From Anaerolineales bacterium UBA5797 (lineage in GTDB: Bacteria; Chloroflexota; Anaerolineae; Anaerolineales; Villigracilaceae): 38,613 nt of DNA. Below are positions 8,513-16,542 of the stretch, in pieces; the stretch's first letter is position 1, and every line of letters starts with the position of its first letter. The notes under the pieces are model-generated. The model searched no databases. It saw only the letters and a list, made by a program, of their open reading frames with translations, and had not been told where the DNA came from. The position numbers were made by a program, and so were the translations under genes. Where the stretch lies: the NCBI GenBank assembly GCA_002418205.1, contig DIDP01000066.1:1-38613 (forward strand), given 5' to 3'.

Positions 8513-8977
8513 ATGACCACATCCCAGGATTTTGCAAACAACCTGTTTGCCTTAATGGAAGAGACCTTCGAGGCGAAGCATCACGGCATTTTTCTGGATA
8601 AAGGGACCTCGCTCTTCGAGACGCTGGAAACTGTTTCCGCGCAAGAAGCTTCGATCCCGGTTGGAGGCAAATGCGCCTCACTCGCCGCCCAGGTTGCGCA
8701 CGTCACTTTTTATCTTGAGGTGCTCGAGCGTTATGTTCTCCACCATGACACCTCTCCCGCCGATTGGGGACTGATCTGGCGCACCGTGGAAAAGGTCACG
8801 CCAGAGGAATGGCATGCGTACAAAAACAAACTCATGGATACCTATCGCCGTATCGAGAAGATGTTCCACGATACCGAAACATGGAATGAGGATTCCATCG
8901 GCGGCGCGATGGCGATCGTGGTGCATACTGCCTATCACCTCGGCGAGATCCGCCAGGCTTTGTGTACTTTGAAGTAA
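8513..8977 (+). CDS. DinB-like four-helix metal protein
   Basis: 154 residues, all helical. The three metal-binding histidines of the DinB/YfiT fold can be placed: H63 in AAQVAHVTF, and H138/H142 in VVHTAYHLGEIRQ. Members include thiol transferases dependent on bacillithiol or mycothiol and many uncharacterised stress proteins; substrate unknown. It starts at the base after the stop of the previous gene, so the two are translationally linked. Confidence 0.88.
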   Translation: MTTSQDFANNLFALMEETFEAKHHGIFLDKGTSLFETLETVSAQEASIPVGGKCASLAAQVAHVTFYLEVLERYVLHHDTSPADWGLIWRTVEKVTPEEWHAYKNKLMDTYRRIEKMFHDTETWNEDSIGGAMAIVVHTAYHLGEIRQALCTLK

Positions 8978-9002
8978 TTGCAATGCGAGAAGGAGATGTG
9001 AT

Positions 9003-9335
9003 ATGAAATTCAAAATGAGCCCGAACGTAGCAGTAAGGACACAGCGACAGTTCGAAAAGGCTGTTGAATTCTATTCGAATGTGCTCGGCTTCAAGAACCG
9101 ATCCACCGATCCCGATCTTGCAGACTTCGATGCAAACCCCATCAACCTGTTTGTACTTGAGGACGATGAATTTCGCGGTCCCGTCATGGAGCTGTTTGTA
9201 GAAGACCTGGATAAAGCACGCGAATATCTCGAAGCCAATGGATGCAAGATTCTGCGCTGGCGAGGCAGGGGACAGGACTGCTATGTGGAAGACCCATTCG
9301 GTGTGCGATTCAACGTCTGGGAACAAAAGGATTAA
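9003..9335 (+). CDS. VOC (glyoxalase/bleomycin-resistance) protein
   Basis: 110 residues with the beta-alpha-beta-beta-beta VOC pattern twice: FEKAVEFYSNVLGF at the first module and LDKAREYLEANGCKI with VEDPFGVRFNVWE at the second. E63 within GPVMELFVED and the C-terminal E107 region could be metal ligands. VOC proteins act as lyases, dioxygenases or drug-binding proteins, so the substrate cannot be stated. AGAAGGAG precedes ATG 9003. Confidence 0.88.
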   Translation: MKFKMSPNVAVRTQRQFEKAVEFYSNVLGFKNRSTDPDLADFDANPINLFVLEDDEFRGPVMELFVEDLDKAREYLEANGCKILRWRGRGQDCYVEDPFGVRFNVWEQKD

Positions 9336-9337
9336 TC

Positions 9338-9565
9338 ATGCCACAGCGTCCGCGTTACCCGATGCCCAAATTCATGCGTGATGCGCTTGATGAAAATAAT
9401 TTGATGGATGACTACAAAACACGTCCACCCTACCAGCAAAATGATTACATCGGCTGGATCATGCGCACCAAACTTGAATCCACGCGGCAAAAACGGTTGG
9501 AGCAAATGCTGGATGAATTAAGAAAGGGGAATGTGTATATGAAAATGAAGTGGAATCCAAAATAA
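9338..9565 (+). CDS. YdeI/OmpD-associated family small protein
   Basis: 75 residues from ATG 9338, two bases after the VOC stop. PMPKFMRDALDENNL, then YIGWIMRTKLESTRQKRLEQ and LDELRKG reproduce the C-terminal helical segment of YdeI/OmdA (COG4430) proteins, in which a P-x-F/L helix, a YIxWI helix and an R-x-x-R-I helix follow each other. Function unclear; homologues have been linked to cell-envelope or antimicrobial-peptide stress. It ends the plus-strand run before a terminator. Confidence 0.8.
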   Translation: MPQRPRYPMPKFMRDALDENNLMDDYKTRPPYQQNDYIGWIMRTKLESTRQKRLEQMLDELRKGNVYMKMKWNPK

Positions 9566-9567
9566 AC

Positions 9568-9591
9568 ACGCAGGGACGGCCGTCCCTGCGT
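9568..9591. terminator. Perfect palindrome, two-way terminator
   Basis: ACGCAGGGACGG followed directly by its complement gives a 24-base palindrome; the practical hairpin has a GGCC loop. Plus-strand transcripts of the 7943-9565 run and minus-strand transcripts of the MFS gene (stop at 9594) meet here. The trailing T-tract (TTCTT) is short. Confidence 0.75.
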
Positions 9592-9593
9592 TC

Positions 9594-10850
9594 TTAATCA
9601 GCAGGCACCATTTCCCCATCGGCTTCGCTCACCGATTGGGCGTTGGCGCGTCGGATGAAGAACAGCGCGGGGGTCAGGAGCAAGCCTGAGGTCACGAGTG
9701 AAGCGACGGCGGAACCAACTGCCGCGACCACCGCCACGATGGGACCTCCCAGCATTTGTCCGACAGCATCCACCTGTCCGAACATCGAATGGACCGTGGC
9801 GCGGACATTGGAATCCAGTTTTTGGTTGACCCAGGCGGTCTGCAAAGGGATATGGACGTCGCGCAGAGCGTCAATCACGAGATACAAGCCCAGGCTTAGG
9901 ATGAGAAACGGCGAGAGCGCAAAGCCAAGCATTGCAACCGAGATGCCAGCTGTTACGATCAAGACTGCACGTCCTATTGCCAGGGGACTCGTCGAGTCGA
10001 CGCGCTTTGCCACAAAGCGGACCGCCAAGATCGTGATGATCGTCCCTGCCACCCGCAATGCCGCAAAGAACGCGACCTGATTGTTACCGAAGATCACCGG
10101 CAGTTCGAAGGTGTCGAGCAGGTGCTTGACCCACAACCTGTCGAAGCCCTCGCTGTAGATGCCGTAGAACAGACCGATAAAGACGATATTCATGAGGCGC
10201 GGCTTCGCACGGACGGCATCCACGCCCTGTTTGAAGGTGTGCCACATATGCCCCCAGGTCGTACGGTCCTCGCGCGGTGTGGGATGAAAGCCCGTCTCGG
10301 GCATGATGACCGCGAGCGTGACGCCGATCAGGATCACACCTAGCGCGCCGAATTGAAGCGGGAGCGCAACATTGTTCGCGCCGACCAGCGTGGCGAGTCC
10401 CATGCCGATCAGCGAGGCGAACAGACCGATCTGCGTGGCACGGATGAAGAGCTTGTTGGCATCGTCTTCGCCGATCTCATCCGAGATCCATGCCTGAGTC
10501 GCACCGGAGGTGAAGGTGTAGCCCAACCCCCAGACCACCTGTGCAAGCAGGATGGGAAGGAATGATGGAAAGAGCCCCTCGATGAGGAAACCAAGCCCCA
10601 TCAGGATGTAGCCGATGATGATGGACGACCTGCGGGAATATACATCGGCGACGATGCCCGTTGGCACTTCGAACACGAACGCGGAGATTTCCAGCGTGGT
10701 GCCGACGAGGATCAGTTGGACGGGCGTCAGTCCCGCGACGGTGGCTTCATACAACGATGTGACCGTGAACATCATCGCGAAGAACACAGAGGCGCTGAAC
10801 TCGATGAAAATGTAAACCGTCCTTGCGTTTAACTTTAAGTTGGAAAACAT
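9594..10850 (-). CDS. MFS transporter
   Basis: 418 residues from ATG 10850, with 12 hydrophobic segments and the loop 2-3 motif GIVADVYSRRSSII, the MFS motif A. The pattern is that of drug or metabolite permeases of MFS_1. An in-frame GTG at 10868 would add six residues; ATG 10850 is preferred because TAAGG is placed well before it. A long central loop (about 195-220, ETGFHPTPREDRTTW) separates the two six-helix halves. The Eis-like acetyltransferase gene ends 36 bases upstream, so both are likely on one transcript. Substrate unknown. Confidence 0.93.
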   Translation of the reverse strand: MFSNLKLNARTVYIFIEFSASVFFAMMFTVTSLYEATVAGLTPVQLILVGTTLEISAFVFEVPTGIVADVYSRRSSIIIGYILMGLGFLIEGLFPSFLPILLAQVVWGLGYTFTSGATQAWISDEIGEDDANKLFIRATQIGLFASLIGMGLATLVGANNVALPLQFGALGVILIGVTLAVIMPETGFHPTPREDRTTWGHMWHTFKQGVDAVRAKPRLMNIVFIGLFYGIYSEGFDRLWVKHLLDTFELPVIFGNNQVAFFAALRVAGTIITILAVRFVAKRVDSTSPLAIGRAVLIVTAGISVAMLGFALSPFLILSLGLYLVIDALRDVHIPLQTAWVNQKLDSNVRATVHSMFGQVDAVGQMLGGPIVAVVAAVGSAVASLVTSGLLLTPALFFIRRANAQSVSEADGEMVPAD

Positions 10851-10886
10851 ATGTACCTTAATCGACACGAATGGCGCAATTCGATC

Positions 10887-12221
10887 CTAGGCAATCGGAT
10901 AAACATCCGAAAGCTTTTTAGGGAAGAGGATGTTCATCAGGACTCTCACCTCCTCGGTGTTGCACCAGCAATCTGCAAAGGCAGCGTGCAGTTCATCGTA
11001 ACTGCGATAACCGAACAGCATTTGCAGGAATGTGCGATCCGGGAAGGCGATATCTCCCTCTTCCTGGGGGGAAGGCATCCACTCTTCGATGGTGGTGAGT
11101 TTGCCATTTTCGATCACGATCCGCAGACCCTCGCGGTAAAAACTGACCTTGATCTCGCGGCTGTGACCTATCGCGATTGACCCAGCCAGTCTCTTCTCCA
11201 GCGCGGGTCTGATGTGATTCAGAAACCCGGGCAGATCGGGCACGCGCACCTGGTAAGCATACGGTTCGCGGACGGAGGGCAAATCCCTCCCAAGCGCCCG
11301 ATAGACGGGATGGTCCGCGCCACCCATGAATCCGAACGAGGTGCATTCCTTCCCACCGCGCCTGGCATATTCCTGTCCCTTGTTCCAAAGATAGCGGATC
11401 ACGCTCGGGGTCACGTCCAGCCATGAGACGCCGGGTTTCAGTTCATACCAAATGGCGGTCAAACCCGTTTGACCCAGATAATTCGAGTGCTGGAGATAAC
11501 CCAGGGGTTCGCCAGCCGCGCTCTCGATCACATGCGTCTCGAAGCGATTGATGGCGTTCACATCCTGTACGGTCACTTCATATTCGAAGATTTCGAGCGT
11601 TCGCACACACCTGACCATGTGCCGTTGAACAGCCTGGTCATATACACTGGAGATGAAAGGCAGGTCGGTCTTTGAGGCTGGGCGAACGGCATATTTTTCC
11701 GCTTCGCCATCCTTCAATTTGGGAACATTGGCTTCATACCCAAACCTCCGCCCGACGAAATCGAGCGCCATCTCATACCCGAACTGGCGATAGAAATATG
11801 GGATGCCCGTGATGATCTGCACGGGAAGTCCGCGTGCGACACACCACTTGTGGATCTCCTCGAACTGTGCCCGGATGAGGCCCCTACCGCGATATTCGGG
11901 CAATGTGCCCACCAGTTCAGGTCGCCCCACGCCGAACTCGATGCCTTCGTAACTCCAGGTTTGCGGGATCAGATTCAACGATGAGACAATTCGTCCACTT
12001 GAAGATTCTTCGACAAGGATGAAATCGTCGGCGTGGAATGTGGGATGGGGACGCGTGAGCAGGTCGCGGGTCCAGGCAATGAGACGCAGGCGATCCGCTT
12101 CATCCTCACTGTGGATCATGCCGTTAAACTCCGAGAGTGCGTCCGCGTCTTCGGCTGAGGAGCGGCGCATGCTGAGCCCGTCTCCCAGGTCTCGTAAAAT
12201 GATATTCCTTTTGGTTAACAT
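10887..12221 (-). CDS. Eis-like GNAT acetyltransferase
   Basis: 444 residues. N-terminal GNAT domain with the acetyl-CoA loop LPEYRGRGLIRAQF (about 107-120), followed by a second GNAT-like half (about 185-330) and a C-terminal SCP2-like portion (about 335-444, SFYREGLRIVIENGKLTTIE). That three-part layout and the length are those of Eis proteins, which in mycobacteria acetylate aminoglycosides and host proteins. Here the substrate is unknown. The SD (AGGA) lies inside a 10-bp hairpin (12224-12254), and the upstream HAD stop is five bases before that hairpin, suggesting translational coupling. It is the sixth acetyltransferase in this minus-strand run and sits next to an MFS exporter, which would suit a detoxification role. 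Confidence 0.88.
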   Translation of the reverse strand: MLTKRNIILRDLGDGLSMRRSSAEDADALSEFNGMIHSEDEADRLRLIAWTRDLLTRPHPTFHADDFILVEESSSGRIVSSLNLIPQTWSYEGIEFGVGRPELVGTLPEYRGRGLIRAQFEEIHKWCVARGLPVQIITGIPYFYRQFGYEMALDFVGRRFGYEANVPKLKDGEAEKYAVRPASKTDLPFISSVYDQAVQRHMVRCVRTLEIFEYEVTVQDVNAINRFETHVIESAAGEPLGYLQHSNYLGQTGLTAIWYELKPGVSWLDVTPSVIRYLWNKGQEYARRGGKECTSFGFMGGADHPVYRALGRDLPSVREPYAYQVRVPDLPGFLNHIRPALEKRLAGSIAIGHSREIKVSFYREGLRIVIENGKLTTIEEWMPSPQEEGDIAFPDRTFLQMLFGYRSYDELHAAFADCWCNTEEVRVLMNILFPKKLSDVYPIA

Positions 12222-12223
12222 TT

Positions 12224-12254
12224 CTGTCCTATTAATGACCGCCCAATAGGACAG
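12224..12254 (-). promoter_or_regulatory. Hairpin covering the SD of the Eis-like gene
   Basis: Minus strand: CTGTCCTATT (12254-12245), 11-base loop, AATAGGACAG (12233-12224), then AA and the ATG at 12221. The SD AGGA is within the 3' arm. The 5' arm starts five bases after the TAG of the HAD gene (12261-12259), so a ribosome finishing HAD would open the stem. The pairing is visible; the coupling mechanism is inference. Confidence 0.7.
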
Positions 12255-12258
12255 TCAT

Positions 12259-12855
12259 CTAAAGTAAAGTTTTGAGTTCCTGCAAGGCAATCTGGGGATC
12301 CTTGAAATGGATGCCCTTGATGCCAAGCTTTTCACAACCTTCGATATTTTCTTGAAAATCGTCCACGAAGACCGCCTCTTTCGGACTCACTTCGAGTTGG
12401 TCCAACGCAATCTGAAAGATCCTCGCCCCCGGTTTTGCTGCGCCAACCTCGGCAGAAATGACCATGTGATCGAAGGCATCATCGAACTTCTCACGCACAA
12501 TGAACGTTCGCAGGTCATCAAAGGCGTTGGAGATGAGTCCGGTCTTGTAGTCGCCGCGCAATGAGCGGATGAAGTCCAGCAATTCACGGTCGACGATATC
12601 GCCCGCAAAGAATTCATCCCGGATGGTCTGCATCTCCGAACCGGGACGTTTCAGGCGTTTCATCACTGTTGCCCAATGGTCGGCGGAGGTGACGTCGCCC
12701 ACGGTCGCTTTTTGGGCAGAGTCACTGTCGAAAACGATGCGTACGAGATCATCGTATTCCATATCGAGGCGTTCCGCCAGATGCTGGCGCGGTGCCTGAT
12801 ATTCCGTGCGGACAATGACCCCGCCCAGATCAAAGAAGACGGCTTTGATGCTCAT
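12259..12855 (-). CDS. HAD-superfamily phosphatase (YihX-like)
   Basis: 198 residues. Motif I FFDLGGVI supplies the nucleophile D8; position +2 is Gly, not Asp, as in YihX-type and some dehalogenase-like HADs. Motif II is LISNAFDD (S109 region), motif III K139 in GAAKPGARIF, and motif IV VFVDDFQENI (about 162-171). The helical C1 cap lies between residues about 15 and 90. It is expected to be a soluble phosphatase on a small sugar phosphate or similar; the substrate cannot be read. ATGA overlap with the preceding zinc-ribbon gene. Confidence 0.9.
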   Translation of the reverse strand: MSIKAVFFDLGGVIVRTEYQAPRQHLAERLDMEYDDLVRIVFDSDSAQKATVGDVTSADHWATVMKRLKRPGSEMQTIRDEFFAGDIVDRELLDFIRSLRGDYKTGLISNAFDDLRTFIVREKFDDAFDHMVISAEVGAAKPGARIFQIALDQLEVSPKEAVFVDDFQENIEGCEKLGIKGIHFKDPQIALQELKTLL

Positions 12856-13259
12856 TTACTTTTCTTTGCCGTCCCCTTTTTGGCGGGAGCCTTTTTTTGC
12901 GTTGCAGGTTTTTCCACGGCAGGCTTGTCCTTTGCAGGAGCCTGCACAGCCTTGCCGGTCCGCGCTCGATGCTCAGACTTGGATTCAGCCGCAGGAACAG
13001 ATTCAGCCTCCGGCTTGGGAAGAGGCGCCTCCGGCTGCGGGTGCGCTTTCAATTCCTTTTCCAATTCCTTGAGCGCCTCGCGCCAGTTCGGCATGGTCAT
13101 CTCCAGTTTCTGACGAAGGACAGGCGTTGCGCGCCGGCAGCGCGGACAATGCGCGTCGTAATGGGTCAGGTTATTGGCGTACATGTGCTGCAAGGCATCG
13201 AGTTTTTCGACACGTCCGATGGTGAAGGGGGTCTGGCAAAAAGAACAGCGAAGGTTCAT
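12852..13259 (-). CDS. Zinc-ribbon protein with basic Lys/Ala/Pro tail
   Basis: 135 residues in two parts. Residues 1-50 hold C5/C8 and C38/C41, a zinc ribbon (MNLRCSFCQTPF ... HCPRCRRATP). Residues about 70-135 are low complexity, rich in Ala, Pro, Lys and Glu, ending in a Lys-Ala-Lys run (PAKKGTAKKSK) like histone H1 or HU tails. AAGGAG precedes ATG 13259, and the stop overlaps the HAD start. A nucleic-acid-binding role is suggested by composition only. Confidence 0.82.
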   Translation of the reverse strand: MNLRCSFCQTPFTIGRVEKLDALQHMYANNLTHYDAHCPRCRRATPVLRQKLEMTMPNWREALKELEKELKAHPQPEAPLPKPEAESVPAAESKSEHRARTGKAVQAPAKDKPAVEKPATQKKAPAKKGTAKKSK

Positions 13260-13280
13260 GTTGGTCTCCTTGTTGTTTAG

Positions 13281-13338
13281 CGTCCCGAAGGCTCATCCTG
13301 AGCCGAGGCCGAAGGATCATACAAAAGCCTTCGGGACG
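13281..13338. repeat. REP-like imperfect palindrome between genes
   Basis: CGTCCCGAAGGCT (13281-13293) and AGCCTTCGGGACG (13326-13338) are exact inverted repeats of 13 bp. Inside is a second one, GGCTCA-TCC-TGAGCC (13291-13305), and the string CCGAAGGATCAT. The words resemble widely dispersed intergenic palindromes of the TCATCCTGAGC/GAAGGATC type. It lies between the zinc-ribbon gene and the GNAT gene ending at 13348 and may also act as a terminator. Confidence 0.7.
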
Positions 13339-13347
13339 TTACATTTC

Positions 13348-14382
13348 TCAAAGCGATTGTACACTGATTTCTTTGCCGGGTCGCACTTCCTTTTCGAAGC
13401 GGTCGAAAGCCAGGTGGACGTGCATGCCGGCATTTTCATAGAGACGCAGCGCCCCGGTCAGGTTTTCGGCATCCACACCCAGACCCACCATGCGCTTGCC
13501 GCGCCGATGCAGTTCATCGAATGAATGACGGAGCAAGGCAAGCCCGAGGCCGCGTTTACGCCACGGGCGGCGGACACCCAACGTGCTCACCCAGCCGACA
13601 TCCGGGTTGTCGTATGAACGGTCCCGGCATAGGCTGACCCCCGCCACCTCCTCCCCATCCATGGCAAGGAACCACAACGTGGGATCGAATCCATCATAGC
13701 CGGTCATGAAGTGTTTGAATCGCTCGAGCCCTTCTTCGAAAGGTGTCGGTATATGTCCATAGTGATCGCTGAACGCCTCATCCACCACGCGATAAACGGG
13801 CACAAGGTCGGTCTCAGGGTTGTATATGCGGAGGGTGATGCCCGCAGGCCACTGCGGCGCGGTGGGAGTTCCTTCCATATTGATGCGCATCGTATACGAA
13901 CTGCGGACCCGGCGATAACCCATATTCTCGAACAATACACGGGCTGAGTCTGCCTGGCGATAGGTTCCAACCTGTGGGGCGAAGCGCAGTCCGGCCGGGA
14001 CTTGATCCAAAGCCTTATTGGCGCGTGCCTCCGCCCATTGGAGCAGGTATGTGCCGATGTCATTGCCCTCGTAGCGCGGGTCCACGCGTCCCCAGATCCA
14101 CGGATGAACGGGCGGCTTGGCGGTCGTCCAGACTTCAACGTAACCGACCATTTTGCCATCCGGTGCGAATACCAGCCGGATATCATCCGCCGGATCGAAA
14201 CCCGGAGAGACCCATTCGGTGCGGATCGCCACCGGGTCTGTGATCTCATCCTCATGGATGACGGAGCGCGACCAGCGATTGAACAAATCCAACGCTTCGG
14301 TCACATCCTCCAATACCGCTCCTCGGACAGTGAAACCTTCAGGGAGTGAAACTTCCTCTTGTTCCTGTAGTAATGTTTTCAT
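13348..14382 (-). CDS. Double-GNAT acetyltransferase (paralogue A)
   Basis: 344 residues with two GNAT modules: about 15-165, whose acetyl-CoA loop is eroded (RVDPRYEGNDIGTYLLQ), and about 180-335 with an intact loop LGVRRPWRKRGLGLALL. The layout is like mycothiol synthase-type tandem GNATs, with the C-terminal module likely catalytic. It shares LGVRRxWRKRGLGxALLxHSF with the neighbouring 333-residue protein, so the two arose by duplication. TAGGAG precedes ATG 14382 and the upstream gene stops eight bases earlier. Substrate unknown. Confidence 0.9.
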   Translation of the reverse strand: MKTLLQEQEEVSLPEGFTVRGAVLEDVTEALDLFNRWSRSVIHEDEITDPVAIRTEWVSPGFDPADDIRLVFAPDGKMVGYVEVWTTAKPPVHPWIWGRVDPRYEGNDIGTYLLQWAEARANKALDQVPAGLRFAPQVGTYRQADSARVLFENMGYRRVRSSYTMRINMEGTPTAPQWPAGITLRIYNPETDLVPVYRVVDEAFSDHYGHIPTPFEEGLERFKHFMTGYDGFDPTLWFLAMDGEEVAGVSLCRDRSYDNPDVGWVSTLGVRRPWRKRGLGLALLRHSFDELHRRGKRMVGLGVDAENLTGALRLYENAGMHVHLAFDRFEKEVRPGKEISVQSL

Positions 14383-14390
14383 TTTTACTC

Positions 14391-15392
14391 CTATTCCTGC
14401 TCTTCGAGTTCGCGTCCGGGACGCAACTCCTTCTCATAGATGACATATTCGGAGGCAATGTGCATGCCCGCCTTTTGATATAAACGCGTCGCCCCGGTGG
14501 GATTTGCGGCGTCCACACCCAGACCGATGGTGCTGGTCCCGCGTCTGTAAAATTCGCCAAACGAATGCAGCAGCAATGCCTCGCCCAAACCGCGCTTGCG
14601 CCACGAACGGCGGACTCCCAGCGTACCCACCCAGCCAAGTCCATTCCGATAACGGCAAAGGGAATAACCCGCAATCTGATCGCCCTCCCAGGCGATGTGC
14701 CAGAGCGACGGATCAAACCCTTCGCGGCTCGTCATGTGATGCTGCCATCTTTCAAAGGTTCCGGGCGTGTGCCCCCAGTGATCGCTGAAGGCTTCCTCAT
14801 GCGCCTCGAACACCGAACGGTTATGCTGTTCCAAAACGAACGGACGGAGTTCGATCCCATCCGGGAACGGCGGCGGGACAGGCGCTTCCCGGAGCGCGAT
14901 CTCCATCCGCCATGAAAAGCGGATCGCCTGATAGCCTTCGTTCTCATGCATCTCCCGCGCGACCTTATCGCCGATCGACATGGCATTGCGGATGTACACA
15001 CGCAGGTCGGGCTCGGCGAGCTTCAATTCTTCACGGGCACGCGCCTCCAGCGCCCGCATCATGACGGTCCCTGCGCCGCGCCCCATGAAATCGGGATGGA
15101 CATATCCGTCCCCCATCAGGGAGGCGTGGGCATGACGGTTGCTGAATTCCTCATAACCGACGATACGCCCATCGTGCGACTCAACGACCCAGGCGTCGGT
15201 CTCGAGTGCGAAGCCGGGATTCTTCCATTCGTTCGCCAGTTCCGCAACCGAAACCGCGACCGTCGGATCGCCATCGTGCGTGCAGACCTCGAGGATGAGT
15301 TGAGCCACAGCTTCGAGATCTGCCCATTGCGCGGGACGCAGCTTCAGGTCCAGGGCAGGAAGCGTTGTGTCAGTTTGTAATTTTGTAACCAT
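14391..15392 (-). CDS. Double-GNAT acetyltransferase (paralogue B)
   Basis: 333 residues, two GNAT modules. The first has GYVHPDFMGRGAGTVMMRAL (about 96-115), with a usable acetyl-CoA loop, and the second LGVRRSWRKRGLGEALL (about 255-271). Unlike paralogue A both loops look intact. Between the modules EAFSDHWGHTPGTFERWQHH matches EAFSDHYGHIPTPFEEGLER of paralogue A. The start at 15392 overlaps the preceding GNAT gene by 23 bases in another frame, so expression is tightly coupled. Confidence 0.9.
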   Translation of the reverse strand: MVTKLQTDTTLPALDLKLRPAQWADLEAVAQLILEVCTHDGDPTVAVSVAELANEWKNPGFALETDAWVVESHDGRIVGYEEFSNRHAHASLMGDGYVHPDFMGRGAGTVMMRALEARAREELKLAEPDLRVYIRNAMSIGDKVAREMHENEGYQAIRFSWRMEIALREAPVPPPFPDGIELRPFVLEQHNRSVFEAHEEAFSDHWGHTPGTFERWQHHMTSREGFDPSLWHIAWEGDQIAGYSLCRYRNGLGWVGTLGVRRSWRKRGLGEALLLHSFGEFYRRGTSTIGLGVDAANPTGATRLYQKAGMHIASEYVIYEKELRPGRELEEQE

Positions 15393-15942
15393 TTTGTTCC
15401 ATCCATTCCTCGCGCAGGATGCCCATCGTGAGCATATCCCAGCGACGACCTTCCCTGTTCAAGACCTTGCGCATCCGTCCTTCATGGCGGAAACCCGCCT
15501 TTTCATACGAGCGGATCGCGCGCGGGTTGTATTCGAACACGACCAATGTGACGCGATTCAAATTGACCTCGGTAAAACCATAACGCAGGATCACCTTCAT
15601 AACATCCGTGCCATAGCCCCTGCCCCAGAACTCGCGCTCGCCAATGCCAAGCCCGACGAAGGCCTCGCGGCCGGGCCAGTTGTTCACATACAGGTCGATA
15701 TCGCCGAGCAACCGGTCATCGTCCAATTTGCGAATGCTGAACCAGTGCATGTTGATGGATTGTTCATCCAGTCCCTTTTCAAGCCATTTCTTGACGGCGT
15801 TTTGTGACGATACATGCGCCGCGCCGCTATCCAGGAGCCGCCTGAACTCTGTATCGCGGCTCCAAAACGAGAAGGCTTTGCTCATTTCTTCCATATCCAT
15901 GGCGCTCAAGCGGACCAGTTCGCCCTTTAAAATATCCTTCAT
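15370..15942 (-). CDS. RimJ/RimL-type GNAT acetyltransferase (paralogue C)
   Basis: 190 residues from ATG 15942, which overlaps the previous stop as ATGA; the frame is open further upstream but that part lies inside the neighbour. MKDILKGELVRLSAMD, the loop FWGRGYGTDVMK, then NLNRVTLVVFEYNPRAIRSYEKAGFRHEGRM are typical of ribosomal-protein or small-molecule GNATs of the RimJ group. Very similar to the next upstream gene (FWGRGYGTD, YNPRALRSYEKAGFK), so a tandem duplicate. Confidence 0.92.
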   Translation of the reverse strand: MKDILKGELVRLSAMDMEEMSKAFSFWSRDTEFRRLLDSGAAHVSSQNAVKKWLEKGLDEQSINMHWFSIRKLDDDRLLGDIDLYVNNWPGREAFVGLGIGEREFWGRGYGTDVMKVILRYGFTEVNLNRVTLVVFEYNPRAIRSYEKAGFRHEGRMRKVLNREGRRWDMLTMGILREEWMEQNGYKITN

Positions 15943-16511
15943 TGTGCCTCTCCACTTTGCATCCGGAACCATTCCTCGCGCAGGATGCCCATCCATAGAC
16001 CATCCGTATATCTGCCTTCGCGCCGGATATCCTTGCGCGTGCAGCCTTCCAGCTTGAAACCAGCCTTTTCATACGAACGCAACGCGCGCGGATTGTACGA
16101 GTGCAGCCCCAACGACACGCGATGCACGTTCAACTCGGTAAAGGCATACTGCAGGCACAACTTCATCGCGTCCGTGCCATAGCCCCTGCCCCAGAACCCG
16201 CGCTCGCCGATCCCGATCCCAACCCAGGCTTCATTGTGGATCAGATCGACCCACAGACCGATGAAGCCGATGAGTTCATCCTCCTCCAAGGAACGGATGG
16301 AAAAAGGATAACGCTGCGGCTCAAAGCCATTTTCCATCTGCTTTTCGACCCACTCCTTCAGCCTCTTCTCTGAAAACATCATGGCGGGCTCTGAATCAGC
16401 CAGCCGATGGAACTCCGAATCGCGCTGCCAATGGACCTCTCTTTTGGCGCGCGTCTCCGGTTCTTCGGCAGCCAGGCGTACCAATTCTCCGCGAAACAAA
16501 TCTCTCATCAC
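15939..16511 (-). CDS. RimJ/RimL-type GNAT acetyltransferase (paralogue D)
   Basis: 190 residues, MMRDLFRGELVRLAAEEPET at the N-terminus. Acetyl-CoA loop FWGRGYGTDAMK (about 117-128) and the C-terminal helix SYNPRALRSYEKAGFKLEG. It is the close partner of paralogue C, both in length and in most motifs. The four-base overlap (15939-15942) places both in one operon. Substrate unknown; N-terminal acetylation of proteins or acetylation of amines are the usual activities. Confidence 0.92.
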   Translation of the reverse strand: MMRDLFRGELVRLAAEEPETRAKREVHWQRDSEFHRLADSEPAMMFSEKRLKEWVEKQMENGFEPQRYPFSIRSLEEDELIGFIGLWVDLIHNEAWVGIGIGERGFWGRGYGTDAMKLCLQYAFTELNVHRVSLGLHSYNPRALRSYEKAGFKLEGCTRKDIRREGRYTDGLWMGILREEWFRMQSGEAQ

Positions 16512-16542
16512 ATTCTCCTTTCGGATGTGAATCCGGTTCCTT

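Noticed and set aside
12259..12855. HAD protein judged inactive because the second Asp of DxD is Gly
   Set aside because: YihX-type and dehalogenase-like HADs naturally have other residues there; motifs II to IV are intact.
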